From Paenibacillus ehimensis NBRC 15659 (GTDB lineage: Bacteria > Bacillota > Bacilli > Paenibacillales > NBRC-103111): a DNA stretch of 64,000 nucleotides. A model generated the notes under the pieces. That model saw nothing but the letters and a program-made list of their open reading frames with translations, made no database searches and was not told the DNA's origin. A program made the translations under genes and the position numbers. Location: the NCBI RefSeq assembly GCF_004000785.1, contig NZ_BILX01000016.1, positions 43,467-107,466 on the forward strand, in the 5' to 3' direction. Below are positions 16,786 through 24,474 of this stretch, in pieces. The stretch's first letter is position 1, and the number at the start of each line of letters is the position of its first letter.

Positions 16786-16859
16786 TCGGAGTAGCGGGAT
16801 TCGAACCCACGGCCTCACCCACCCCAAGGGTGCGCGCTACCAGACTGCGCCATACCCCG
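16786..16859 (-). tRNA. tRNA-Pro, anticodon GGG
   Basis: 74 bases on the minus strand fold as a complete cloverleaf. Acceptor stem CGGGGTA/TACTCCG with one G-U pair, D stem GCGC/GCGC, anticodon stem CACCC/GGGTG with loop TTGGGGT, so the anticodon is GGG (reads CCC and CCU), and T arm GTGGG-TTCGAAT-CCCGC. The discriminator base is A and no CCA is encoded. It is a single tRNA gene with its own terminator. Confidence 0.96.
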
Positions 16860-16937
16860 ACAATACTACGGTGCTGATGCCCGCAAATGCTTATCAGATA
16901 CAGTGATTCGTTGATTTGCGAACCACAACGTAATCTC

Positions 16938-17636
16938 TCAGCGTAGGTCATTATAGCACATAGGCGCGCACCCCTGCAAGTCAATTCCGCGGACCCTTGC
17001 GAAATTTTTTCCAAACAAAATTTGTGTTCCTCCCTCGGGGGCCAAAGTTGTTTCCTCCCTGCACAGACGGTTGCGTTCCCTTTTCGAAGGCAGCACCTGC
17101 TTAAGCGGAAATACCTTTACAAGGGACGACGTAATCTCCTGCGCCATTTTCATGACGCCAGACAAACGCGTCGTGTGAAGAACGTCCATTTCCCGGCAGC
17201 CGCCAACGTTGACAACCCCAGTGACGCAATAATCGCCGACGTATGGAAGGTCGGTTCTTTTGACACCGCCCCCTGGCTTAATCGATCCCTTATAAACGGA
17301 CATGCTTCCGACATCCGCCAGTTTCCCTAATGTAGCGTCGATTGCGATAATCTTCTTGCCGATGGGCAGCTGTGCCAGTTTTTCCGTCAGGTTGATCGCG
17401 TGCGCAGGTTCATCGATGGTTCCGACTACATTTTTGTATCCGAGCCTGGTTAAGTATGTGCCGACAAAAGGCCCCAGTGAATCGCCTGTGCAGCGATCCG
17501 TACCGATGCATAGGAATACAACGTCATTTACATTTAAACTGCCAGGTAACAACGAAAGCAGCGCGGTCGTAAGCTCTCCTTTCGTTTTAATCCCATTGAA
17601 CTTGACGCCTTCAAGCGTGTTCTCATATGCCCCCAT
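16938..17636 (-). CDS. YyaC-family (DUF1256) sporulation protein
   Basis: 232 residues from the ATG at 17636, with GGAGG about 10 bases upstream. It resembles B. subtilis YyaC, a sporulation protein with a fold related to the spore protease GPR. Landmarks: VVFLCIGTDRCTGDSLGPFVGTYL (about residues 38-61), GTIDEPAHAINL, IIAIDATLG and GSIKPGGGV. The last 40 or so residues (KRERNRLCREE onward) extend past the usual domain and look disordered. Protease activity has not been shown for YyaC, so function is unknown. Confidence 0.88.
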   Translation of the reverse strand: MGAYENTLEGVKFNGIKTKGELTTALLSLLPGSLNVNDVVFLCIGTDRCTGDSLGPFVGTYLTRLGYKNVVGTIDEPAHAINLTEKLAQLPIGKKIIAIDATLGKLADVGSMSVYKGSIKPGGGVKRTDLPYVGDYCVTGVVNVGGCREMDVLHTTRLSGVMKMAQEITSSLVKVFPLKQVLPSKRERNRLCREETTLAPEGGTQILFGKNFARVRGIDLQGCAPMCYNDLR

Positions 17637-17752
17637 GAAGCGGACACCTCCGTTTTTTCTGCGTTGCGCCCCACTACTCGGGTTCAGTGGCTGCATTTAA
17701 TTAGACGGAGCAACTGAAAATTTCTCACACTTTTCTAAAAAATAGCGCCATA

Positions 17753-17792
17753 TAAAAACGCCTCCCATCCGTGGTTTTACGGAGAGACGGCG
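17753..17792 (-). terminator. Second terminator-like hairpin after hbs
   Basis: Minus strand: CGCCGTCTCTCCGT pairs imperfectly with ACGGATGGGAGGCG, followed by TTTTTATA. It lies about 25 bases beyond the main hbs terminator. Confidence 0.65.
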
Positions 17793-17814
17793 ATGTATTC
17801 GCATGATTATTAAA

Positions 17815-17848
17815 AGAAAAAACGCCCGAATGACATTCGAGCGTTTTT
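17815..17848 (-). terminator. Terminator of hbs
   Basis: AACGCTCGAATG/CATTCGGGCGTT hairpin with T runs on both sides, so it could also work in the opposite direction. It lies about 50 bases past the hbs stop. Confidence 0.9.
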
Positions 17849-17899
17849 TCAAGCCGGGGAACCGACTCCATTATGTAGAAAGCCTAAAGCCGCAAAAGC

Positions 17900-18172
17900 T
17901 TACTGGATTCCGTCTCTCAGCGCTTTGCCAGGTCTGAAGGCCGGGATTTTGCTGGAAGGAATTTCGATTTCTTCACCGGTTTGCGGGTTGCGGCCTTTGC
18001 GGGCGGAACGCTCACGAACTTCGAAGTTGCCGAATCCGACCAATTGTACCTTATCTCCGCTTTGAAGCGCTTCGGAAATAGCTTCGAATACGGCTTCAAC
18101 CGCTTTGGTAGCGTCCTTTTTGGAAAGCTCCGTAGATTCCGCTACCTTATTGATCAAATCGGATTTATTCAT
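17900..18172 (-). CDS. hbs: DNA-binding protein HU
   Basis: 90 residues from the ATG at 18172, preceded by GGGAGGTGA. Small basic nucleoid protein that bends DNA as a dimer. [20 protein letters not shown] opens the helical part, and [20 protein letters not shown] with [10 protein letters not shown] forms the DNA-clasping arms. A longer upstream frame has no ribosome site. It follows spoIVA after a terminator, in the same order as in B. subtilis. Confidence 0.98.
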   Translation of the reverse strand: MNKSDLINKVAESTELSKKDATKAVEAVFEAISEALQSGDKVQLVGFGNFEVRERSARKGRNPQTGEEIEIPSSKIPAFRPGKALRDGIQ

Positions 18173-18313
18173 GCGATTCACCTCCCCCCGAAACAAACGA
18201 ATCCTGTTACTTACTTTGTTAACCGTTTCGCCGAAAAATATACATTCGGAACGATGCAAAGGTCAAGAAACAACATTATAGTAATACACGCGTTAATCAT
18301 TTTCAAGTGCAAA

Positions 18314-18346
18314 CACAAAAAATGCACCCTTCGGAGTGCATTTTTC
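18314..18346 (-). terminator. Terminator of spoIVA
   Basis: AATGCACTCCGAAGGGTGCATTTTTT on the minus strand: 6-bp stem and U-tail, about 20 bases after the spoIVA stop. Confidence 0.88.
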
Positions 18347-18365
18347 ACGAAAAATGAGAAGCATC

Positions 18366-19844
18366 TCACAAAATAATCGCAATGAGGCCGCCGGAACCTT
18401 CGTTTATAATCCGCCCAAGCGTTTCTTGGAGCTTGTAGCGCGCGTTGTCCGGCATCATGGCCAGCTTGCCTTGAATGCCTTCGCGTACGATCGAGTGCAG
18501 CGACCGTCCGAAAATATCGGATTCCCAGATTTTGAGCGGGTTGTCCTCGAAATCCTGCATCAAGTAGCGAACAAGCTCCTCGCTTTGTTTCTCCGTCCCG
18601 ATGATCGGCGAGAATTCCGACTCCACGTCAACGCGAATCATATGAATCGACGGTGCCGTCGCCTTGAGCCGGACGCCGAAACGGGAGCCTTGCCGGATGA
18701 GCTCCGGCTCGTCGAGCGCCATCTCCGCGAGCGTCGGCGGGGCAATTCCGTAGCCGGTTGTTTTGACCATTTCGAGCGCTTCGGCAAAGTGATCGTACTC
18801 GCGCTTGGCATGCGTAAAATCCTGCATAAGCTGCAGCAGGTGGTCCTTGCCGCGGATTTCCACGCCGACGACCTCCATAAGAATGCGGTCATACAGCTCG
18901 TCGGGCGCGTATAGATCGATCTCCGCGACCCCTTGCCCCATATTCATTCCGGCCAACGCCGCTTTATCGATAAATTCGTATTCCTCGAAATGACTGACGA
19001 CCCGATCCACATCGCGGAGCCTGCGAATGTCCTGTACCGTCTCGCGGACGGAGTTCTCGAAGCTGGAGCGGAGCCAGTGGTTTTCTTCCAGCACCATAAC
19101 CCAGCTGGGCAGATTCACATTGACCTCGTGAACCGGGAATTCGTACAGCACTTCGCGAAGCACGGACATCATGTCGTCTTCATTCATATTGGCAACGCTC
19201 ATCGCCACGACCGGCACGTCGTGCTTCGCCTGCAGCTCGTTCCGCAGCTCAACCACGGCATCGCTCTGCGGGCGGGTGGAGTTTACAATGACGATGAACG
19301 GCTTTCCGACTTCCTTCAGCTCGTTGATGATGCGTTCTTCCGCATCCACGTAGGAGGCGCGCGGTATTTCGGCGATCGAGCCGTCCGTCGTAATAACGAC
19401 GCCAAGCGTCGCATGCTCTTGGATGACCTTGCGCGTCCCGATCTCCGCGGCTTCCTGGAACGGAATCGCTTCATCGAACCACGGCGTGTTGATCATCCTC
19501 GGACCGTGCTCATCCTCATACCCTTTGGCGCCTTCGACAACATACCCGACGCAGTCAACCAATCGAACGTTCACATTCAGTCCTTCAGCAACATGCAGCT
19601 GCACGGCATTGTTCGGTACGAATTTCGGCTCCGTCGTCATAATCGTCCGTCCGGCAGCGCTTTGCGGCAATTCGTCGGTTGCCCGGATCCGGTCCGCTTC
19701 ATTCTGGATGTTCGGCAGCACGATCGACTCCATAAAGCGCTTGATGAACGTTGATTTTCCCGTACGGACCGCTCCAACGACCCCCAGGTAAATATCCCCG
19801 CCAGTACGCTCTGCAATGTCCTTAAAGATATCCACTTTTTCCAA
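18366..19844 (-). CDS. spoIVA: Stage IV sporulation protein A, coat-basement ATPase
   Basis: 492 residues. Polymerises on the outer forespore membrane with ATP hydrolysis and is the base for the spore coat. The P-loop VGAVRTGKSTFIKRF lies near residues 23-37, followed by a TRAFAC-like core with VRLVDCVGYVVEGA and FIVIVNSTRP (Asn-Ser-Thr in place of the NKxD motif). The protein ends with the hydrophobic GSGGLIAIIL, the C-terminal tail known to contact SpoVM and the membrane. Two sigma-E-like promoters lie upstream. Confidence 0.98.
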   Translation of the reverse strand: MEKVDIFKDIAERTGGDIYLGVVGAVRTGKSTFIKRFMESIVLPNIQNEADRIRATDELPQSAAGRTIMTTEPKFVPNNAVQLHVAEGLNVNVRLVDCVGYVVEGAKGYEDEHGPRMINTPWFDEAIPFQEAAEIGTRKVIQEHATLGVVITTDGSIAEIPRASYVDAEERIINELKEVGKPFIVIVNSTRPQSDAVVELRNELQAKHDVPVVAMSVANMNEDDMMSVLREVLYEFPVHEVNVNLPSWVMVLEENHWLRSSFENSVRETVQDIRRLRDVDRVVSHFEEYEFIDKAALAGMNMGQGVAEIDLYAPDELYDRILMEVVGVEIRGKDHLLQLMQDFTHAKREYDHFAEALEMVKTTGYGIAPPTLAEMALDEPELIRQGSRFGVRLKATAPSIHMIRVDVESEFSPIIGTEKQSEELVRYLMQDFEDNPLKIWESDIFGRSLHSIVREGIQGKLAMMPDNARYKLQETLGRIINEGSGGLIAIIL

Positions 19845-19903
19845 TGAGAATCCCTCCTACAGGTTGTTTAAGACGAAACTCGTACACGCTTTGGACTAGT
19901 ACA

Positions 19904-19931
19904 AATATATGTACGGCGGTTCAAAATATGA
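19904..19931 (-). promoter_or_regulatory. Sigma-E-like promoter proximal to spoIVA
   Basis: Minus strand: -35-like TCATATT (19925-19931), 13-base spacer, -10 CATATATT (19904-19911). This fits the mother-cell sigma-E consensus well. It lies about 60 bases before the spoIVA ATG. Confidence 0.78.
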
Positions 19932-20011
19932 TGACAGGCGCAGAAATAATTTTCACCGGAAATCCGGCTTTACCGTGTTCGCCGCTTGCGTCCTTAACTT
20001 CATCCCTGACA

Positions 20012-20040
20012 AATATATGTAGGAGATTCTACGATTATTC
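20012..20040 (-). promoter_or_regulatory. Second sigma-E-like promoter upstream of spoIVA
   Basis: Minus strand: GAATAAT (20034-20040), 14-base spacer, CATATATT (20012-20019). The -10 region repeats the proximal promoter's -10 sequence (plus-strand ACAAATATATGTA in both places). B. subtilis spoIVA is also reported to have two sigma-E promoters. Confidence 0.6.
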
Positions 20041-20050
20041 TAGCTATGGC

Positions 20051-20093
20051 AAGAAAAAAACCTCTATCACCTTGAATAGAAGGTTGATAGAGG
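20051..20093 (-). terminator. Terminator of yphF
   Basis: CCTCTATCA/TGATAGAGG with a further AAGG/CCTT pairing and a short loop, then seven T residues on the minus strand. It starts a few bases after the yphF stop. Confidence 0.92.
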
Positions 20094-20098
20094 CTCGG

Positions 20099-20824
20099 TT
20101 AGAACGAATCCGGAACGGGAACCGGCTTATTGTCTTTCCACATGTAAGCGAACGAGCGCGCCGGGACAAAATAAGATTCCTGAACGAGCAGCGCGCGCAG
20201 ATCCTGCTTGGCATCAAGCTTGCCTTGAAGCTGCTTCTTATCGATAAGCCGCATAATTTCAGGCGCGTAATCGATGGCGACCTGCCCCGACTCGCTCATG
20301 AGGAACGGAAGCTTTACCGAGCGGGTGTACATGCTGTTGGCCTCCACCGGCTTTCGGTTCAGCTTGTCGTAATCGATGGCGAAAAAGCCGGGGGCCACCG
20401 ATTCTCCTGCCGGCAGCGTGCCCGTTTTCGATTTGTAACGGTCCACCTCCTGCTGCAGTTCGACGGCCAGCTGGAACGAAGGCAGATCCATCATCTTGAC
20501 CGTCGGCTTCGTCTCCGCATCGATCAGGACGTAGGTCGCCGTTCCGCCGTTCTCGAACGCATTGGCCGGCACTTCGCTGATATACCGCCCTTTCAGCTTT
20601 TTGAAATCAATCGGATTCTGTTCATATATCGGCGTGGTCGCCTCGAAGTTTTTGATCGGCAGCACGCCGGTTTTCGCCTTATATTGATCGACCGCATTCT
20701 GAACGACGATCACATACTCCCCGCTTGCGATCTGGTTCTCCTTGCGCATCTCCTTCGGATACATGCAGCCGCCGAGCAGCGTGCAGACCAGCAGCAAAGA
20801 GGCCGCCTGCAGCCAACGCTTCAT
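20099..20824 (-). CDS. yphF: YphF-like lipoprotein
   Basis: 241 residues from the ATG at 20824, which overlaps the ferredoxin stop as TAATG with GGAGG 7 bases upstream. N-terminus MKRWLQAASLLLVCTLLGGC is a lipoprotein signal with lipobox LGGC (Cys20). The mature part has two similar segments (VVQNAVDQYKAKTGVLPIKN and LQQEVDRYKSKTGTLPAGE), suggesting an internal duplication. Same place next to spoIVA as B. subtilis yphF. Function unknown; probably on the outer face of the membrane. Confidence 0.85.
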   Translation of the reverse strand: MKRWLQAASLLLVCTLLGGCMYPKEMRKENQIASGEYVIVVQNAVDQYKAKTGVLPIKNFEATTPIYEQNPIDFKKLKGRYISEVPANAFENGGTATYVLIDAETKPTVKMMDLPSFQLAVELQQEVDRYKSKTGTLPAGESVAPGFFAIDYDKLNRKPVEANSMYTRSVKLPFLMSESGQVAIDYAPEIMRLIDKKQLQGKLDAKQDLRALLVQESYFVPARSFAYMWKDNKPVPVPDSF

Positions 20825-21165
20825 TACCATTCCTCCTCCTGCTTTTCCAACTGTTTACGTATGGCGCTCTTCAACGGATCCTCCGGCACAATCACCGTGA
20901 CAGGCCCGGTAATTTTCGCTTGACAAGCGAGACGATAGCCGTCCTGCTGCAAGCCGCCAAGCTTCAATGCCTCGTTGCGGTTCGGCTCGGCCAGCCCCGT
21001 GCCGGCATTCTCCGTCACGCGAACTTTGCACATCAGACAGGCCGCCTTGCCCCCGCACCGGGTACGGATATGCACGCGGGCGCGCCGTGACGCGTCCAGA
21101 AGCGTCGTGCCTGTTCTTGCTTCGAATGTCTTGTTGTCAGGTAAAAAAGTAACTTTCGCGGCCAT
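20824..21165 (-). CDS. [2Fe-2S] ferredoxin, C-x5-C-x2-C type
   Basis: 113 residues from the ATG at 21165 (GGAAGGAGA upstream). Beta-grasp ferredoxin fold. Cluster ligands are C37, C43, C46 and C81, with the sequence RCGGKAACLMCKV and a final RLACQA. The C-x5-C-x2-C spacing is more like adrenodoxin or bacterial Isc-type ferredoxins than plant type. A charged tail (KQLEKQEEEW) follows. It is the first of two ferredoxins in this cluster; its redox partner is not visible. Confidence 0.88.
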   Translation of the reverse strand: MAAKVTFLPDNKTFEARTGTTLLDASRRARVHIRTRCGGKAACLMCKVRVTENAGTGLAEPNRNEALKLGGLQQDGYRLACQAKITGPVTVIVPEDPLKSAIRKQLEKQEEEW

Positions 21166-21181
21166 ACGCGCTCTCCTTCCG

Positions 21182-21796
21182 CTAAATAGTCGCTCTCGAG
21201 TCGAGCAGCGTATGCAGCCTGTCGGCAAGCTCCCCGCTAAAGCGGTTGCGGGAAATCAAATCATCGAGAGCCAGCCTGTGACGCTCCGGTTCTTGAACTC
21301 GGCATACTTTGGCAATCGCTTCAAAACGGTCCGGGCGGTCCCTCAGCACGTTAAACACCAGTTCATGGGCCAGCGGCATTAACCGGACGGCCTCCTCTCC
21401 GCCATATGGAACAACAGGCGCATGCGTTCGCGCCAAATAGTCGGCTTCCACGCGATATTCGCTATCCATCGCCCGTACCTCGAAAGCTCCGACCAGCTCC
21501 ACCTTCACGCCTCTCATCTCATAATGGCTGAGAGTCGACCGGTAAATGGACGTTTCGCTCTCCGTCTGGTCGTCGATCGCGAACCGCCGGAGCGCCATAT
21601 GCAGTGCCTCCGCATGCCGCCGGTCAGCATACAAATCCAAATCGCGGGGAAGCGCGTCCAGCTGCACGCCCTGCAGCAGCAGTCCGGTGCTGCCGCCGAC
21701 CAGCCAGATCGGTTCGCACCCCCGGGTATGTACAGCGATCTCGGCAAAAATCTCTTTGAGCGGTTTTGGCACCGCGTCGTATTGTCGAGTGTTCAT
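21182..21796 (-). CDS. Nucleotidyltransferase-like protein
   Basis: 204 residues. The segment IWLVGGSTGLLLQGVQLDALPRDLDLYAD (residues 30-58) fits the GG[S/T]x(n)DxD core of the nucleotidyltransferase superfamily (GGST, then D52 and D54). A conserved third acid could lie in VKVELVGAF. Target unknown: it could modify a nucleic acid or a protein (MNT or AbiEii-like), or be inactive. It lies between two ferredoxin genes, 16 bases from one and 27 from the other, so it is probably cotranscribed with them. Confidence 0.7.
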   Translation of the reverse strand: MNTRQYDAVPKPLKEIFAEIAVHTRGCEPIWLVGGSTGLLLQGVQLDALPRDLDLYADRRHAEALHMALRRFAIDDQTESETSIYRSTLSHYEMRGVKVELVGAFEVRAMDSEYRVEADYLARTHAPVVPYGGEEAVRLMPLAHELVFNVLRDRPDRFEAIAKVCRVQEPERHRLALDDLISRNRFSGELADRLHTLLDSRATI

Positions 21797-21823
21797 CTTA
21801 TCATCCTATGCTAAGCAAAATGG

Positions 21824-22117
21824 TCAAAAATAAGGCTTGTGCGCAACGGCGATCGCACCCTCGCTTACGACTTTCGCTTGACAGCCCAGCCGAAATCCTT
21901 GCTCCAGCTCTTCCGGCTCCAAATTGTCCAGCTCCTCGTCGGTCGGAGCGTTCAAATACTCCATGCCTTCGCTTACTTGGCAGCGGCAGCGGGAGCAGGT
22001 GCCCCGCATGCAGGAGAATCCCCAATCCACTTCCGCCTTCAGCGCCAAATCCAGAATCGTGAACCCGGTCACCGGTTCGATCGATTTCGTTACTCTGCGT
22101 CCTTTTAAAGTAACCAT
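21824..22117 (-). CDS. [2Fe-2S] ferredoxin, plant-type spacing
   Basis: 97 residues from the ATG at 22117; GGAG lies 13 bases upstream, rather far, but the alternative TTG is too close. Ligands C36, C41, C44 and C79 follow C-x4-C-x2-C, within FSCMRGTCSRCRC and RLGCQAKV; C46 is an extra cysteine. The segment between has an acidic patch (DEELDNLEPEELEQ) that could bind a reductase. Paired with the ferredoxin at 20824-21165. Confidence 0.88.
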   Translation of the reverse strand: MVTLKGRRVTKSIEPVTGFTILDLALKAEVDWGFSCMRGTCSRCRCQVSEGMEYLNAPTDEELDNLEPEELEQGFRLGCQAKVVSEGAIAVAHKPYF

Positions 22118-22134
22118 GCAGGCAGCCAATCTCC

Positions 22135-22314
22135 TTATAATAGGGATACGATCATATAAATAAAGATCGGGATAAACATCAAGAATGCGACCAGCGACAG
22201 CACAAACCGGACAATGCCCGTCGTTTTATTTCTCGCAAATGTTATCAACAGCGAAGCGAGAACCATGAGACCGATCGCAATAAAGGATGCCCACATTTTG
22301 TCCAACGGCGACAT
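22135..22314 (-). CDS. DUF2768 (YphE-like) small membrane protein
   Basis: 59 residues from the ATG at 22314; the longer frame to 22401 has no better ribosome site, and the one here (AGGGG) is weak and distant. Two hydrophobic segments (FIAIGLMVLASLLITFA and FVLSLVAFLMFIPIFIYMIV) make up most of it. Position next to spoIVA/yphF and gpsA matches B. subtilis yphE. Function unknown. Confidence 0.75.
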   Translation of the reverse strand: MSPLDKMWASFIAIGLMVLASLLITFARNKTTGIVRFVLSLVAFLMFIPIFIYMIVSLL

Positions 22315-22427
22315 AATAAATTTTCCAACCCCTAGCTTTGTAACGTAATTGTCTCCATCATAACACAAAAAAAGCATAAGCGCGCTTGACCGGCGGCTCA
22401 TGCCATAAAACTGTTAAAAATGTCACC

Positions 22428-22706
22428 TTACTTTTTCATGATCATCTTCATGAGCTGTTCCAAGTTGTTCGTGCTCACTTTGCTGTTTTTGATGGCTTGG
22501 ATCAGCTCATTCGTCGTTTGATCCGAAACGGGAACATTCACAAGGCCCGCTACTTGCTTAATCAGCTGCCGCAGCTGCGAATCGCTCTGCAGCGTCGACG
22601 GCTTTACCCCGCTTGCAAGCTTGTATATATCTTTCTCGGAAACGTTTTTGCCGGTTTTTTTCTTAACCACATTGAGCACGTCTTTCGGCATGTTTTTATC
22701 CGCCAT
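22428..22706 (-). CDS. spoVIF: Stage VI sporulation protein F
   Basis: 92 residues. Recognised by MPKDVLNVVKKKTGKNVSEK, followed by KLASGVKPSTLQSD and a C-terminal helix ending MKMIMKK. SpoVIF (YjcC) is a mother-cell protein needed for proper late coat assembly in B. subtilis. ATG preceded by AGGAGGGAC. Its place between the DUF2768 gene and gpsA differs from B. subtilis. Confidence 0.88.
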   Translation of the reverse strand: MADKNMPKDVLNVVKKKTGKNVSEKDIYKLASGVKPSTLQSDSQLRQLIKQVAGLVNVPVSDQTTNELIQAIKNSKVSTNNLEQLMKMIMKK

Positions 22707-22788
22707 CGTTGTCCCTCCTCAGACTGGTTATGCAATAAAGCCTGAGGTAGTATATGTGGAAAAGTAGCCGCCGGTATAGGCGTTTGCC

Positions 22789-23838
22789 TTAACGAAGCCA
22801 ACCGTTCTGAGAAACGTCGGCGATTTCTTCGATTTCGTGCCGGGGTCCCCGTCCCATCAAATGCTCCACGGCCGTTTTCGGATTTTTCCCGTTAAACAGG
22901 ACGTGGTAGAGCTGCTCCGTAATCGGCATGGAAATCTCGTATTGGCGGGACAACTGATAGGCGGCCTGCGTCGTTTTGACGCCTTCCACGACCATTCCCA
23001 TCCGCTGGAGCACTTCGTCCAGCGAATGTCCCTGCGCCAGCATCGATCCGGCCCGCCAATTCCGGCTGTGTTTGCTTGTGCACGTTACCACCAAATCTCC
23101 GATTCCGGCCAATCCGGCAAACGTCAACGCGCTCCCCCCCATCGCCGTCCCAAGTCTTGCGATTTCAGCCAGCCCCCGGGTAAGCAGAGCCGCTTTGGCG
23201 TTATCTCCAAAATCCAACCCGTCGCTGAGACCTGCGCCCAGCGCGATAATATTTTTCAGCGCGCCGCCTACCTCTACGCCAATGACGTCGGGGTTCGTAT
23301 ATACGCGAAAATACGAGTTGATCAACAGATCCTGCGCCTGCTCGGCGGCTTCCTTATCCAGCGATGCAACGACGACCGTAGTCGGGCATTGCCGGATAAC
23401 CTCTTCGGCATGGCTTGGCCCGGAAAGCACGACCAGCCGGTTCGGATCGTAAGACGGAAGCTCTTCCGCCAGCACTTCGCTCATCCGCTTTAGGCTGCCC
23501 GCTTCGAACCCTTTGGTTGCGTGGACCAGAAGCGATGCGGGGCTCAAATGCGGCTGAAGCTGAACGGCGATATCCCGCATGGCCGATGACGGCGCCACAA
23601 CCACGACGGCTTCCGCATCCTTTACGGCTTCTTCCATCGAATCGGTTGCACGAATCCGCGAGGATAACGGAACCTCGGGCAAAAACCGGCTGTTGCGGTG
23701 CTCCTCGTTAATCTCCCGTACCTGATCGCGATTGCGGGACCACAGCAGCACGTCGCGGCCGTTATCCGCCAGCACCGAGGCAATGGCCGTTCCCCAACTT
23801 CCCGCTACCAGCACGGCGGTTTTACCGGAAACCGGCAT
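22789..23838 (-). CDS. gpsA: Glycerol-3-phosphate dehydrogenase [NAD(P)+]
   Basis: 349 residues. Makes sn-glycerol-3-phosphate from dihydroxyacetone phosphate for phospholipids. The Rossmann start AVLVAGSWGTAIAS differs from the usual GAGSWG: the first glycine of GxGxxG is valine (V13). Otherwise canonical: LSGPSHAEEV, the catalytic lysine in GVEVGGALKNIIALGAG, GLAGIGDLVVTCTS and EGVKTTQAAY. ATG after GGAGGTG. It pairs functionally with plsY, 24 bases upstream. Confidence 0.97.
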   Translation of the reverse strand: MPVSGKTAVLVAGSWGTAIASVLADNGRDVLLWSRNRDQVREINEEHRNSRFLPEVPLSSRIRATDSMEEAVKDAEAVVVVAPSSAMRDIAVQLQPHLSPASLLVHATKGFEAGSLKRMSEVLAEELPSYDPNRLVVLSGPSHAEEVIRQCPTTVVVASLDKEAAEQAQDLLINSYFRVYTNPDVIGVEVGGALKNIIALGAGLSDGLDFGDNAKAALLTRGLAEIARLGTAMGGSALTFAGLAGIGDLVVTCTSKHSRNWRAGSMLAQGHSLDEVLQRMGMVVEGVKTTQAAYQLSRQYEISMPITEQLYHVLFNGKNPKTAVEHLMGRGPRHEIEEIADVSQNGWLR

Positions 23839-23862
23839 GAACGAACACCTCCGTCTATTTCG

Positions 23863-24465
23863 TCAGACTTGTTTTTTGGCACCAAGCTTGTTCTCTTGTC
23901 CTTTTAACAGCTTCACGATATTGCTCCGGTGCTTGACCCAAGCGAATACGAACAGAAGCAGGCTGAGCGCGAAAATTTCCCGGGAATCGACCATAAACCA
24001 GATCAAGATCGGCAAAAGTGCAGTAAACAAAAGAGATCCCAGAGAAACGTAACGCGTTATCGCGATAGAAATAATAGCAACCACTCCTGCGATAAGCGCA
24101 GGCCAAAAGGCAAGCGTCGCCATCACGCCAATGGTCGTGGCAATACCCTTGCCTCCCCGAAACCCGAAAAAGACGGGCCAATTGTGCCCGACGATGACGC
24201 TGATCCCCGCAAGCACTTCAAACAGCGGATCGCTCCCGCTTAGCCACGTGCCGATCCAGACGGCCGCCACGCCCTTCAATACATCCAAGAGCAGCACCGC
24301 GATGCCCGGTCCTTTGCCGAGCACCCGCAGCGTATTTGTAGCCCCCGCGTTCCCGCTTCCGTGTTCGCGGATATCGATGCCTTTCAGCAGTTTGCCTGCC
24401 AAATAACTAAAGCTGATCGAGCCGAGCAAATAACCGATCAAGAGTGAGAGCAAGCTAGTCAACAC
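23863..24465 (-). CDS. plsY: Acyl-phosphate:glycerol-3-phosphate acyltransferase PlsY
   Basis: 200-residue integral membrane enzyme that uses acyl-phosphate to acylate glycerol-3-phosphate. The three loop motifs are clear: GSISFSYLAGKLLKGIDIRE, GSGNAGATNTLR (residues 37-48) and HNWPVFFGFRGGKGIATTIG (about 104-123). About five membrane segments. It lies between der (10 bases upstream) and gpsA, which makes its substrate. Confidence 0.97.
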   Translation of the reverse strand: MLTSLLSLLIGYLLGSISFSYLAGKLLKGIDIREHGSGNAGATNTLRVLGKGPGIAVLLLDVLKGVAAVWIGTWLSGSDPLFEVLAGISVIVGHNWPVFFGFRGGKGIATTIGVMATLAFWPALIAGVVAIISIAITRYVSLGSLLFTALLPILIWFMVDSREIFALSLLLFVFAWVKHRSNIVKLLKGQENKLGAKKQV

Positions 24466-24474
24466 GGTTCTCCC

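Noticed and set aside
16786..16859. Possible attachment site for an integrated element at tRNA-Pro
   Set aside because: No integrase, no direct repeat of the tRNA end nearby and no foreign gene block.
16376..16906. Plus-strand frame overlapping hprK and tRNA-Pro
   Set aside because: Runs through a tRNA and the hprK start; not credible as coding.
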